Assembly: GCA_030248195.1 (NCBI GenBank)
Contig: JASAND010018147.1
Coordinates: 17,430 to 81,429 of the forward strand
Length of the DNA stretch: 64,000 nt
Reading direction: 5' to 3'
Source of the DNA: Trissonchulus latispiculum
Taxonomy: Eukaryota; Nematoda; Enoplea; Enoplida; Ironidae
Below the pieces are notes generated by a model. It did not search any database, was not told where the DNA came from, and saw nothing but the letters and a program-made list of their open reading frames with translations. Position 1 is the first letter of the stretch, and every line of letters begins with the position of its first letter. Below are positions 34,208 to 45,212 of this stretch, in pieces. The position numbers and the translations under genes were made by a program.

Positions 34208-37200
34208 GTAAGTTTGTATAGTTATGATTATTTTATGATTTCGATTATTACTATTTCGATTTCGATTTGTAGAGGGACTGTTTGCGTCAAAAACCTTGAC
34301 CCGTATTGATTCCCAAACATACATGTAATTGTGCCCACTGAATGATGTCCTGTGGCATTTCCCTAACCACAGAAATTTCAAATCATTTCTTCCAGGAATA
34401 AAGTAGTACTTCCAAACTTTCCATCTCCTTTTCAGAAGTGGCCAAAATCGGTTCTTTAAATTTTAATTTTCTGCTTGTGACGAAGATTGTGGATATATTT
34501 TTTAGAATATTGAAACTGAAATCATGAAAAGCAAAAGTCATGAAGGAAAGCTACCGTTTGTTGAACTGAATGCAGAAGAAATTGCGGATTCTTCTTTCAT
34601 AATCACTCAGTTGAAGGACCGATTTGAAGGGGCCTGCCTTGAGAGACATTTGACTGACAGCCAGAAGGCCATTGGAAGAGCTGTGGAAAGCCTGTTGGAA
34701 GATACCATTTTTTGGTAACAAGTTGTAATTAAAATTTATACTGGTACTACTATCAAGAGTGCACAATTGTACTATTATTAAGTAACAGTAAGCCCTAGAG
34801 GTTTCTTCACTGCATTATGTAATGGTGCTCCTACCTCCTACCGCAGTACGAGAGTGTCCCCCCTTTTGAAGGGTCAAGAAAGCATACCCGCTCCCAGCGG
34901 GGGGCAACAGCCAATCAGATATTTTTTGTGGAGGTTAGAGCAGAAGATTACTGCAGTTTCAGCTTATTTCAAAAACTGTCTCCGTTGAATCAGCCAATCT
35001 AGCTTATCTTGGCGTCCACCCAAGAAGCGGAAGAGGGTTGTTCAAATTGGGACCCTGGGACCTTCAACAAAACAAATCGAAAAATAGACTTCAGATTCGT
35101 GTTCAGCGGCCCAGAAAACACCTATATAAAACTTGTCAGCAAAATCGGCGACAAAAAAGTTTCGGTTTCCCTTGTTCCCCCCGTGGGAATCGAAAAAATC
35201 GAAATTCTTTTGCGATATTAGAACTCAGCGTGGTCGAAAACATAGGTACCCATAACAAATTTCAGCTGAATTGGTTAAGGTTTAAGAATTTTGAGTTGTG
35301 GGGGGTGGTAATCTGGAAAAGTTTTTGTATGTAAACCCTAAGTAAGTAACCCTAAGTTTTTATGTGTAAACGTGTATATATAAATTTACCACAGGTTATT
35401 CAATTCATTATATAACGTTTAGGTGTGTCATTTACAATCGACAAAAGAATTTGGATGTCTTCTTTGGCGATAACGTTATGGGTCGGTCATTGAAAGGAGT
35501 TATTTACAGCATAAAGCCCATTCCTAATTTATTTTTCAGCCGTATCGTACGTATTTTCTGGCTTCTTTATGTCAGTTTTTAATGTGAATAACTTTCCTTT
35601 GATGCGCATAGCATTTGTACTATGTAATTAAAATTGTAAAAAGCTTAAAATGGAATCATGTATATGTCGAAGCCTAGTAGTCACATTAGCCATTTAGTTA
35701 AATGGCTAAACATTTTAGCCATTTAGTCAAATGGCTAGCCCAGTTGTAAAACGCAGCGCGTTTGACTACTTGGCCAAAAGACTCGCAATATTTTAGCTAT
35801 TTAGTAAAATGACCACAGTGTTTTAGCCATTTAGTTAAATGGCCAGCAGCTCGTAGCCTAGTTGTCAAATGACAGTTGATGACTATTTATTGACGACCAT
35901 ACGTTAGTTACTACTTTTCTACTTACTAATTGCAAGTACATATAACTTAATATTACTTAAATGCAAGGTAGTCGACTTTTCAGTGTTTTGAAAGTAATAT
36001 TCAGGAATGCGTGGACAGTTTTGGAAAATAAAATTTACTTTTTCAATTTTTGAACATTAAATATTTAACGATTTTTTGATTATGTCCGGGGATTCTAGTA
36101 TCATTTCGAATTTCTAAAAGTTTCTCCAAGATAATTTAGACATGTACTCTAAATTCCAAAAATTCCATAAAGTATTATTGAAAAACTGTCGCTGAAAGTA
36201 TTAACAGACTTGATTTGATTGTTCGATTTTTGCCTCTAAAAATGAAGTAGATTTGATTTGATTTTTGGCTCTAAATTTTTGAGATTTGATTTGATTTGAT
36301 GAATCAATTGAAAAAATGCATCAAAACTAGTTTTGATTTGATTTGCATCAAAAATCAAAACAACGCTACTAAACAGTATGTCAGACTCGACTTTAAATAT
36401 GATACCAGTAATGCGGACTGTTTTGCAAATTACTCTCTATTGCTACGGTCCAGAGAAGTCATTAATACATGAAAATACTCCGTAGGGCTTGCCATTCTTC
36501 AAACTTACAAGAATTTTCCCATAATTCCAAAAAATTAGTTCTACACGTCCAAAAGTTTGAAAAAATGGCGGTTTTTTCCCGATTGACTAAACTCGAGTAA
36601 CTGTCAGTGCATCAGGATTTTATGATTTAAAACAAAAGTTAAATTATCTAAATCCTGAATCCTAAAGTCTATTGTTTCAAGTTTCAAAACATGTGGAACG
36701 TTTAAATTTCTGATATATAATCCCTTCATGGAATTTTTCGGAATTTAGAGTACGTCTAAATTATCTTTTTGAAACTCTTAGAAAGTCGAAATGATATAGT
36801 CAAGCGGGAAAAAACCCACTCGCCAATGCGGGAAAAAACCCACCCCCAGTGTGGGCTTACCGGTATGAGCTATCTAGGATTTTAATAGCCTATGTATCTT
36901 GAAGAGCATCCAAAATAACCCAGGAGGGTGTATTATTGTCGCTCCCACTGCTTCCCAGCAAATTTTTTAGGACTTTGAAATTTTCGATAATTTTGGTCCG
37001 TCCAAGTGCCGAAATTTGGCAAACTTTGCCTGGCCACCATGAACTACTGGAAAGACCTAGACCTAGACCTAGACCTACTGAAAACAACCCGCTCTTTCAT
37101 TTGGAATGGTTAGAAATGCTCCTGGCAACTTGCCAAAAAGTTCCCCCCCCCGCATATGGGTTTTTTTCCCGCATTGGGTTTTTTCCTGCCAGTTTGGGAC

Positions 37201-38347
37201 GATTTTTCTCACTAACGGCGCACCCTACAGAGGTGTTGTATAGCTCATAAGAAAGCTTACGACTAGGCCTAGCTGCCTGTATAGTCAGTATTTCAATATC
37301 TCAAACCAGTAAAAAGTTCTGGCCAAAAATCTGAAAAGTGGGTTTTTTCCCGCTTGACTATACTAGAATTCCCGGACATTGAAACTTTAAACTTTAAACT
37401 ATCCCCCCCCCAATTGAGGCTGGGGGGAGATTGTTTACTTGATCCCATAAATCAAATAAAAATCATTAAATTTTTAATGTTCAAAAATTGAAAAAGTAAA
37501 TTTTATTTTTCAAAACTGTCCACGCATTCCTGAATATACTTACAAAACACTGAAAAGTCGACTACCTTGCATTTAAGTAATATTAAGTTATATGTACTTG
37601 CAATTAGTAAGTAGAAAAGTAGTAACTAACGTATGGTCGTCAATAAATACTCATCAACTGTCATTTGACAACTAGGCTACGAGCTGCTGGCCATTTAACT
37701 AAATGGCTAAAACACTGTGGTCATTTTACTAAATGGCTAAAATATTGCGAGTCTTTTGGCCAAGTAGTCAAACACGCTGCGTTTTACAACTGGGCTAGCC
37801 ATTTGACTAAATGGCTAAAATGTTTAGCCATTTAACTAAATGGCTAATTTGACTACTAGGCTTCGACATATATACTATATAGTTGGTGACTTTTCTTGTT
37901 GCAGAATTAATTTTGTAGTTTAGACATGTGTTACTTATGTATTTATTATTTCAGTTAAACACAAAGCTCTATCATCAAGGCATGGGTCGACATTCCAACG
38001 AAGAAGTTGCTCACATCGGCAAAGAATGTATCGATAGTTTTTCAACATTTTTGGGTAACAAGAAATACATATTTGGCGAGAAACCGACTCGATATGATGC
38101 GACCGCTTTCGGACATCTGGCTCAGGTTGCCTGGGTTCCACCAGAAACTGAACTCCAAAAATACCTTAAGGAAGAGTCCCCCAACGTTGTTTCCTATCTG
38201 AATACTATTAAATCTGAATTTTGGCCAGATTTCGAAGAATGCACGAAAGGACTGAAAATTAATTCGAGCTATATAATGTCTGGACGATCTTCTCCTCCAT
38301 CAGCTTCCGTTCGTGCTGCTAAAGGTGCTGCAAAAAACAGTAATTAA
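34014..38347 (+). CDS. fax: FAX/FAXC-like protein, copy A (5' incomplete)
   Basis: Failed axon connections (FAX/FAXC) proteins have a glutathione-transferase-like fold and in flies take part in axon growth; no GST activity is implied here. Four exons (34014-34207, 34506-34714, 35423-35546, 37955-38347) join in frame to 306 codons including TAA. The N-terminal thioredoxin-like part has KVYLYQFARAGCIPSVSPFC and LKLETWLRMAGIKYE. The middle has GKLPFVELNAEEIADSSFII and KAIGRAVESLLEDTIFW. The C-terminal domain has GMGRHSNEEVAHIGKECIDS and the signature DATAFGHLAQVAW. The start codon is not visible: the first exon begins in phase 1 after TTTCAG. Copy B downstream is its tandem paralogue. The last intron holds a 2.2-kb inverted-repeat element. 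Confidence 0.88.
34506..34714 (+). CDS. fax: fax copy A, exon 2
   Basis: 209 nt, phase 0 to 2, after TTTTTAG and before GTAACA. It encodes HEGKLPFVELNAEEIADSSF and the helix ending DTIFW. Same length and phases as copy B exon 2. Confidence 0.88.
35423..35546 (+). CDS. fax: fax copy A, exon 3
   Basis: 124 nt, phase 2 to 0, after ACGTTTAG and before GTACGT. It encodes CVIYNRQKNLDVFFGDNVMG and more. It is the most diverged exon between copies (25 of 41 residues shared by hand count). Confidence 0.8.
36205..36365. repeat. GATTTGATTT low-complexity array
   Basis: Repeated TTGATTTGATTT words, including an inverted centre (TCAAAACTAGTTTTGA), lie inside the long-TIR element. Confidence 0.65.
36797..37360. 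mobile_element. nested MITE with GTCAAGCGGGAAAAAACCCA ends
   Basis: Left end TAGTCAAGCGGGAAAAAACC and right end GGTTTTTTCCCGCTTGACTA are inverted copies set in TATA contexts, suggesting a TA target. It carries further GGGAAAAAACCCA palindromes and a small AGACCTAGACCT array. It is nested in the 35661-37872 element. Confidence 0.7.
37955..38347 (+). CDS. fax: fax copy A, exon 4 (terminal)
   Basis: 393 nt after TTATTTCAG, ending in TAA. It encodes the GST C-terminal-like domain (GMGRHS, DATAFGHLAQ, EFWPDF) and a variable Ser/Ala/Lys tail. ATTAAA at about 38459 is a possible polyadenylation signal. Confidence 0.9.
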   Translation, partial: LNTKLYHQGMGRHSNEEVAHIGKECIDSFSTFLGNKKYIFGEKPTRYDATAFGHLAQVAWVPPETELQKYLKEESPNVVSYLNTIKSEFWPDFEECTKGLKINSSYIMSGRSSPPSASVRAAKGAAKNSN

Positions 38348-39071
38348 GTATTAACAACAGTACATAGCTCATCGGTGTAATGTTCTTCCTTCTATTTGAT
38401 ATGCGCTGTTTCTGATGACCTTGATGTTTTATGTGACTACATCATATGTATTTTGTATATTAAAGTAATGTTGTGTAATGAAAATGTTTTTCATTATTGT
38501 CGTAATTGTGGATTTCTTATTAACAAGCAACATTTTCTGCAAAAGGATTTATGTATGCTAGAGGATCATTTACATAAACTGTAGGCCTGCTGCGCAGTGG
38601 AAAACCATTTTTGCAGATATACAAATTTGGCTAATGTCTGACATAAGCAATCTTCAAATCACGTAAATCTAAATTAAACGGCAAGTCCCATCTTACTATT
38701 AAAGTAGGCAATGATCAATTGTCCTAATGGTTTGAAACTTGCGGAATCTATATTTGTTTAATTTTGCCAGAAACGCGCAAATGAAAAAGAATTAAAGCCA
38801 AAATATAGTGTTTGTTTGCAGCCAGACGGAAAGAAAGCAGAAGAAAGAAGTCTTGACAGAACAGACGATTGTATTTCGGGTTTTGATTTAAGAGATCAGT
38901 GCTTTAGAACATATACGTAATTAACATTTGTAACCAGTTTTCCATGAAAATTTTATATAGAAATCATGCAGTCCCTATTTTAAAGCACTGCAGATGTGCA
39001 CTTATGCAAGAATATATATTACCTGTGGAATCTGAGTGCAAAGTGGAGGACTAAGCAAATTTAAAAGACCT

Positions 39072-39646
39072 GGGGCCGATGTTATCAAACTTGGGTTTCC
39101 TAAAACCTGGGTTTCGCAGTTTTTGGGGTAAACCCTGAAATTTTGGGGTTGGGTTAACCCCGGGGCTAGCCCAATGTTATCAAGCAGTTTTGGGGTTGGA
39201 TTTCATAAACTCTATTTTATTGGGGTTAACCCTGAGTTAACCCTGAATTAACCCTGAAATCCAGAATAGTTAACCCAGAATTAACCCCAAAAATAACTGT
39301 GCTGTCTTGTCTATATTTTTGGAACTAATAGACGAGACAGTCCCACGAGCGAAACCCATAAATTACATAGAATAAAACCCGGGTTTCAGGTTCAACCCTC
39401 CTCATCGAGTAGGGTTGAGATTTAGCCACATTAACCCAAATTTAACCCAAGTTTTTAAACCCGGGTTTCATGATAACATTGGGTCTCCGCTTAACCCCAA
39501 TTTAACCCAAAACCCAGTTATGAAACCTGGGTTTCAAAAACCCTGTTTTAACCCAACCTTGATTCCATCGGGTTTGGGTTGAAAACCCATTTTTAACCTA
39601 GGTTTAGCTTGAAACCCGGGTTTGGGCCTTTGATAACATCGGCCCC
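39072..39646. mobile_element. MITE with AACCC-rich arms, tandem unit 1
   Basis: Starts GGGGCCGATGTTATCAAA and ends with the inverse TTTGATAACATCGGCCCC. The interior is dense in GGGTTTC, AACCCTGAATTAACCC and TTAACCCAA words. One base separates it from a second, nearly identical unit. Confidence 0.85.
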
Positions 39647-39647
39647 T

Positions 39648-40221
39648 GGGGCCGATGTTATCAAACTTGGGTTTCCTAAAACCTGGGTTTCGCAGTTTTT
39701 GGGGTAAACCCTGAAATTTTGGGGTTGGGTTAACCCCGGGGCTAGCCCAATGTTTTCAAGCAGTTTTGGGGTTGGATTTCATAAACCCTATTTTATTGGG
39801 CTTAACCCTGAGTTAACCCTGAATTAACCCTGAAATCCAGAATAGTTAACCCAGAATTAACCCCAAAAATAACTGTGCTGTCTTGTCTATATTTTTGGAA
39901 CTAATAGACGAGACAGTCCCACGAGCGAAACCCATAAATTACATAGAATGAAACCCGGGTTTCAGGTTCAACCCTCCTCATCGAGTAGGGTTGAGATTTA
40001 GCCACATTAACCCAAATTTAACCCAAGTTTTTAAACCCGGGTTTCATGATAACATTGGGTCTCCGCTTAACCCCAACTTAACCCAAAACCCAGTTATGAA
40101 ACCTGGGTTTCAAAAACCCTGTTTAACCCAACCTTGATTCCATCGGGTTTGGGTTGAAAACCCATTTTTAACCTAGGTTTAGGTTGAAACCCGGGTTTGG
40201 GCCTTTGATAACATCGGCCCC
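39648..40221. mobile_element. MITE with AACCC-rich arms, tandem unit 2
   Basis: Same ends and interior as the preceding unit, in the same orientation. Fewer than ten differences over about 574 bp by eye, so the duplication is recent. Confidence 0.85.
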
Positions 40222-40572
40222 TGGTGCGGGCTGAGGCGCAGCAAGAATAAAAGCGTATTTTTGTCTAAGCAGCTTCACCAGTAAACAGGGATAATTAGGA
40301 CTAAGTTTTGACTTACAAACGCACCCAGAAGAAGAAAAGGGCAAAACTGTTCAAGAATGCCAAATTAAGGTCCAAGCCCGACATCGAGTAAAAATGAATC
40401 GTATGTGTAACTGCCGAACGATCACTGGCCCAGCTTGCCTACGTATCTTGTCTACAGTGTAAGGTATGTAAGTAAGTAACTATTAATGAATCGCCATGAA
40501 AACTGTATATTAATGTCCGCCATGCCAGAATTGCCCTGAAAGTGAAACCGGCTTTGTGTTCACTAACCAACA

Positions 40573-40735
40573 AGGACTAAGTTTAAGTTAAGTCGTTTAA
40601 GCCACTAAGCCGTTTAAGTATTTTAAGTAGTTTAAGCCGTTTATTTATGAAACGAATATTTTAAGTAGTTTAAGTAGTTTAAGTTAAGTCGTTTAAGTTA
40701 AGTAGTTTAAGTTTTTTGTGAAACGACCCTAAGAC
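40573..40735. repeat. AAGTAGTTTAAG array
   Basis: Tandem TTTAAGTAGTTTAAGTTAAGTCG words end at GTGAAACGACCCTA. The right end resembles the other GGG-ended MITEs; a matching left end is not seen, so the copy may be truncated. Confidence 0.55.
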
Positions 40736-40990
40736 TAGCTATGCTAACTCGCTAGTGGAATCTACAGTTGAAGCATTACCTTCCTATGTGCTGCAGGGCC
40801 TCCTCTAAAGGCCCTCTACCCCACTCGTATGGTTTGAAGTATCTCCCTCGTTTTTGCAAAAGGAAAAGGATAAGAACACTAAAGTTTACGAAAGATCGAA
40901 AGAAATGTCAATCTCTGCGGATTTGAACCAGTAACTTTAATTTACAGTGCAGTGGGTCGTTATAGAGACCACCCTCTTCACCCCCGATTC

Positions 40991-41045
40991 GTTTATTGAA
41001 CTGAATGAAGAAGAAATTGTGGATTCTTCATTCATAACCACTCAG
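40991..41045 (+). pseudogene. 55-nt relic of fax exon 2
   Basis: This stretch matches fax exon 2 with only a few substitutions and translates as FIELNEEEIVDSSFITTQ, followed at once by TGA. It is closer to copy A (ELN) than copy B (EQN). Neither flank is fax-like, so it is a broken piece of a third copy or a transposed fragment. Confidence 0.75.
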
Positions 41046-41099
41046 TGACCGCAAAATGGCCGCTGCTAGGTAGTTTTTTTTGGTATGCAGCTGAGCTGT

Positions 41100-41272
41100 C
41101 TAGGGGCCTTGTCGCTAGCGAGTTAAAAGAGCAGAGTTAAAAAATTTAAACTAGTTTAACCCTGCAGGCGAGTTAAAAGGAACTGTTTAACTCTTTTAAC
41201 CCTGTGCGCGAAAAGGATTGAGTTAATTTTAACTCTTTTAACTCGTTTAACTCGCTGCGCGAAAAGGCCCTA
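41100..41272. mobile_element. short MITE with AACTCGTTTAACTC arms
   Basis: Begins TAGGGGCCTTGTCGC and ends GCGAAAAGGCCCTA. Its arms repeat GAGTTAAAAG / CTTTTAACTC. Similar in size and ends to 14463-14635. Confidence 0.7.
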
Positions 41273-41291
41273 GGTTGAAGCTCAGTTATTC

Positions 41292-41853
41292 TAGGGTTGT
41301 TCCGATAAGAAATTGACCGGGCCGGGCCCGTGCCTAAATTTTCAGCCGGGCCGGGCCCGGGCCCGGGCCTAAATTTTCAGCCGGGCCGGGCCGGACCCGG
41401 GCCTGGGCCTGGCCGGCCCAGGCCCGGCCCGGAGCCCAGGGCCCGCTACTAGGCCCGGAGCCCAATCAAAGCCCGGAGCCCGCTACCCTGCCCGGCCGAA
41501 GGCCCGGGCCCGCTCCTTGGCCCGGCTTCAAATCCCCGGGCCCGGTGATAGGCCCGGGCTCCAAAGCCCTGGCCGCAGGAAGTCCCAGACTCGCAAACTG
41601 AGCCCGGCAGACAAGATAAGCCAGGCCGGCCGGGTGAGCCCGGCAAGCCCGGTGAGCCCGGTAGGCCCGGTGGGCCCGGAAGGCCGGCAGTCGGCCCGGC
41701 CTAAAAAACCGGGCCCGGTAGCGGGCCGGGCTTTCAGCCAGAGCCGGGCCGGGCCCAACTCAAAACTTTCCGGGCCCGGGCCTACACCGGGCCGGCCCGG
41801 CCCGGGCCCGGCCCAGGGCCCGGAGCCCGCTACACGGCCCGGGTACAACCCTA
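41292..41853. mobile_element. very GC-rich hAT-type element with exact 8-bp TSD
   Basis: The direct repeat AGTTATTC flanks it exactly (41284-41291 and 41854-41861). Ends TAGGGTTGTTCCGAT and GGGTACAACCCTA are inverted copies and hAT-like. The rest is nearly pure GGCCCGGGCC-type repeat. Apparent long reading frames inside follow from composition only. Confidence 0.85.
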
Positions 41854-42239
41854 AGTTATTCAGACTGTTGCGCTATGCGGTCCGCTGCATAGTGTTACAA
41901 ATTAGCTCATGTAATGGCCTCGCAGCGTGCTCCGTGTGGATAATCAGTTTACACGCGCGGTCCAGAATACAAAAGAGTAAAGACTGTTACCAAGACATAC
42001 GCACGCAATCAACATAGGAATTTTCTTAGTTCTCCTTTTTGACCTCATCAAATCTGCATGCATTTGCATCTTTAACGTGTAAGACCGTATGAAATAATTT
42101 GGAATACTCCAGAAACTAAATTAACGCTAAGATTGCAGGAACGTAATGAGTGTGTGAATTTGAGATCCCTATTCCCTAAGTATAATACAACGAAGACAGC
42201 TTTTATTCTCTGAAAATACATATATCAAAATAAAATAAA

Positions 42240-42610
42240 CAAATTGACAACCATACCTGAACGGGAGGTCAAATTTCACTGACCCTTGTGGAAGTAAATT
42301 TAGGTACCCCTTGTGAGAGCGATTTTTCTTAGGGGTACTTTTGAAAGCTTTAAGCGATTTTTGCCAATATTTTAACAAAAAACAGCAGTTTTTTAGCCAA
42401 AACACGTTTTTCGGATGTTTTTTCGCAAAGAAATATAGATTTTAAGTGAAAAATTCCGGCGAAGCCGGAAAATTTTTGGAAATTTTAGTTGTAAAACCTA
42501 TTTTTCGGGCAATTTTCTTACCCCTTGTGACAATTTTCTTACCCCTTGTGGTTGCAATTTCGCGACCCCTTGTGGACGACTTTGCTGAGGGGGGAATTCC
42601 CCCCTTGTCC
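42240..42610. repeat. G/C-rich dispersed repeat, copy 4, with TACCCCTTGTG tandem words
   Basis: Shares the palindromic core TTCCGGCGAAGCCGGAAAA (about 42456-42474) with copies 2 and 3. It carries several ACCCCTTGTGG words on both sides of the core. Confidence 0.6.
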
Positions 42611-43660
42611 ACCTGTGTTGACAACTATGCTCACTAATGGGGACCCTCCTTTTTCCCACTAACCTCTAATCTTCCAGGTGCATGAACGTCCAGTAGCGTT
42701 GATTTAAAATTGAGAAATGATCGATTTTAGAACTAACTCCCCCTTTTATTGTAGCTAAACTAATTTGCATATTGTGCAAAACACGAATATTCGGATAGAT
42801 AATTTTATAAGCCAAAGGTCTTACATAGAAGAAACTTAGCTAATGTAACAAACAGGTCCTCCCTCTCCTATTCAAAAGTTTCAGTTTAAATTAATTACTT
42901 CTTAAAATTATATTGTAGGCCAAGCCTACATTTCTTCCCAAAAGTTTCACCCCAATAATTTTAATCTCCCTCAGGCCCTTCTACATACGTCAATCTCTTT
43001 TCTATAAAAGTTTACAGTTTCCTACAAACGGGGCCTTTCTGCCATTCTGTCGACATTCTCCAAACTGTGTGCCTAGTTTAACGCAGTACTAGGATGCTAT
43101 CTATGTCGTACCAGTAACTGTAGCAACAGTTTATATCAACTGCTACATTGCATTCTTTCTAACAGACCATTCAACTCTCAAATAAACTATTTTGATTACT
43201 ACAAACCATGCGCACTTGCCGACCTAGCTTGTACTTTTCTTACCCCCTCAGGGGGCGAGTTGCTACCGTATTCTATTCGAGCTTCTCAGGAGGCTTAGTA
43301 TATTTTCATAGCACAGAGTTGTTGTATTACGGTCTTGCTTATCCGTAAGCGAGGGGCCACTACTGTCATTAACCTGTCATTGCTGTTGTTGTATGCCAGA
43401 GAGGTTATGCCAGTCAGAGAAGTTTTGATAAATGGAGCCGAGCTGGCTGTCCTTCTTGGACAACCAGGCAGGAGCTCCAGAGATTAGTTCTCTCTAAGTA
43501 AGAGCGCTCACAGCGCCCATTGGCTCTCTTCTGTTTGGACTAAGGCTTCGACCTTAGTGACTGCAGGCAAGCGTTTTTAATTATTTCTCTATAACTATTA
43601 ATTAGTAACTCTAGAATTAGCTAGCGAAATAGGACAAAAACAAATAAGAAAAATTCCTAG

Positions 43661-43825
43661 CTACTAATATGTTTGGAAGAGGATGAATGTTTGGAAGAGC
43701 CAGTCGCCGAACGTCCTCGCCCTCCCACGGCCCAACCTGCCACTGGCAGCGCAGCGGTGGCGGGACCATCTAACACTGGATCCCAGTCGTCTAGCGCCGG
43801 TCCACCGGCAGAAAATGATCAATGA
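43661..43825 (+). CDS. possible terminal coding segment of unknown protein
   Basis: After a splice-acceptor-like TTCCTAG, a frame reads LLICLEEDECLEEPVAERPR, then a Pro/Ala/Ser/Gly-rich stretch, ending AENDQ and TGA. Local GC content is higher than its surroundings, as in real exons here. It could end an unidentified gene or a retroelement ORF. I recognise no domain. Confidence 0.3.
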   Translation, partial: LLICLEEDECLEEPVAERPRPPTAQPATGSAAVAGPSNTGSQSSSAGPPAENDQ

Positions 43826-45172
43826 GACGATCTGACTTAACAGAGCCCAGGACTAGCAATTGCTACTAAATTAATAATTGATTTTAGTTTATATTCTATG
43901 CTAATTCTGTTCAAACTCGGGTAACATGTTAAAGTAAATTGTTACTAATTAGTTGACTGAAACCAAGTGTGTAGTCTTGTGTTCATTCTGATGCAATAAT
44001 GGTGAATAATATTTAATAACATACTGAAGTATACAGTTAATACGGGAAGAATCAGAGATGCTTAGGATTTGAATTTGAATTTGAACTTAGATCTACCAAA
44101 GTCACACCAATATCTAATGGTGTGGTTATTTATTCTTTTATTCCTTGATGAAACGAATAATTTAATGAACACTACTGAAGTAATGGGTAATATCTGCGAT
44201 TCGAACCACTCTGCCTGAATCTTATTACGACACGAACGAATATGAAATATCGTATATATTTCAATAATTGATGTAATTATGTGGGGTAAAACCCACCCGA
44301 TCTAATTATGTGGGTTATGCCCACACGTTGCAATTACCTGCGGAATAGCCTCAACTATGCCTATCCACGAACGGAATCTAAATAAAGAACCTATTCTGAT
44401 TAGGAATAAATTACGACGCACAGGTTAACCACCGGTTAATGTACAGTAAATATCTGGATTCGTACCAGGAAGCCACACACTTAGCACCTGACCATGGTCG
44501 CAATGACAAACCTATGCGCAGTAGCGAAATAACGATCAGCTTATGGTATTCTGTTTCTTAAAATTATTCGATGCAGTTATGTGGGGTAAAACCCACTCGA
44601 TGAAATTATTGGGGGATTAACCCCAATATCATATGGCCTTCATTTAAAAATTCTAAATCAGAATCGAAATCTGGGTCTGTAACAGGCTTGGCCCAACCAG
44701 TATCTGCATTTGTATGACATTGTATGGAAAACTGTGAATCGCTTACACAACTGGATCTCTCTGATGACAGATTTCGGTTCCCATCTCATTCATTAATTAG
44801 TACTCTAAATTTCATGATTATTGAATCTAAGGGATTGGGGCCGAAAGATTCAATAAACTTGAAATTTGGACGTACATAATTACTGAAACTAAGTTATTGT
44901 ACCGGAAATTACGAAGGTTGCAAACATCAATCCCATATCTCGCCTAGAACCACACTGGAAAAGTAACCGAGCTATGAGTCAAAATAAACTACTATCACCT
45001 ATGCTTAAATTAGTCTAGTATTTCTTATTGGTATTGTTATCTTCATTGATGTATGTCAAAAATGTACTCCGTTCTACCTAATTATTTCGGTATGATATGT
45101 CCAGTGCCAATGATCCATTCCTTGCAGTCTTATTATATTAAATTGTCTATTTCTTATAGATTAGCATAGCAA

Positions 45173-45212
45173 TGGCTGGACGAAATAATCCGCAAGTACC
45201 TCAAAATCCAAG
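45173..45212 (+). CDS. possible short first coding exon
   Basis: ATG GCT GGA opens a 13-codon stretch (MAGRNNPQVPQNP) ending at a good donor, AAG|GTAAAT. No downstream exon could be matched. Weak; may be chance or a retroelement leader. Confidence 0.2.

Larger units (their letters stand above)
35661..37872. mobile_element. 2.2-kb long-TIR element in fax copy A last intron
   Basis: Inverted arms of about 450 bp begin TATATGTCGAAGCCTAGTAG. They contain tandem AGCCATTTAGTTAAATGGCT blocks, each itself a palindrome. The right arm has an 85-bp extra segment near 37387-37470. The ends lie at TA-rich sites (TATA each side). No transposase is visible. Copy B lacks it. Confidence 0.8.

Noticed and set aside
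39072..40221. Telomere-like TTAACCC/AACCCTGA words suggesting an interstitial telomere
   Set aside because: The words are irregular, run in both orientations and are bounded by GGGGCCGATG inverted ends, so a tandem MITE explains them better.
41449..42017. Long open frames on both strands in the GC-rich block
   Set aside because: They come from GGCCCGGGCC repeats that avoid stops by composition. The block is a hAT-type insertion with an 8-bp TSD, and the predicted Pro/Gly/Ala/Arg proteins are artefacts.
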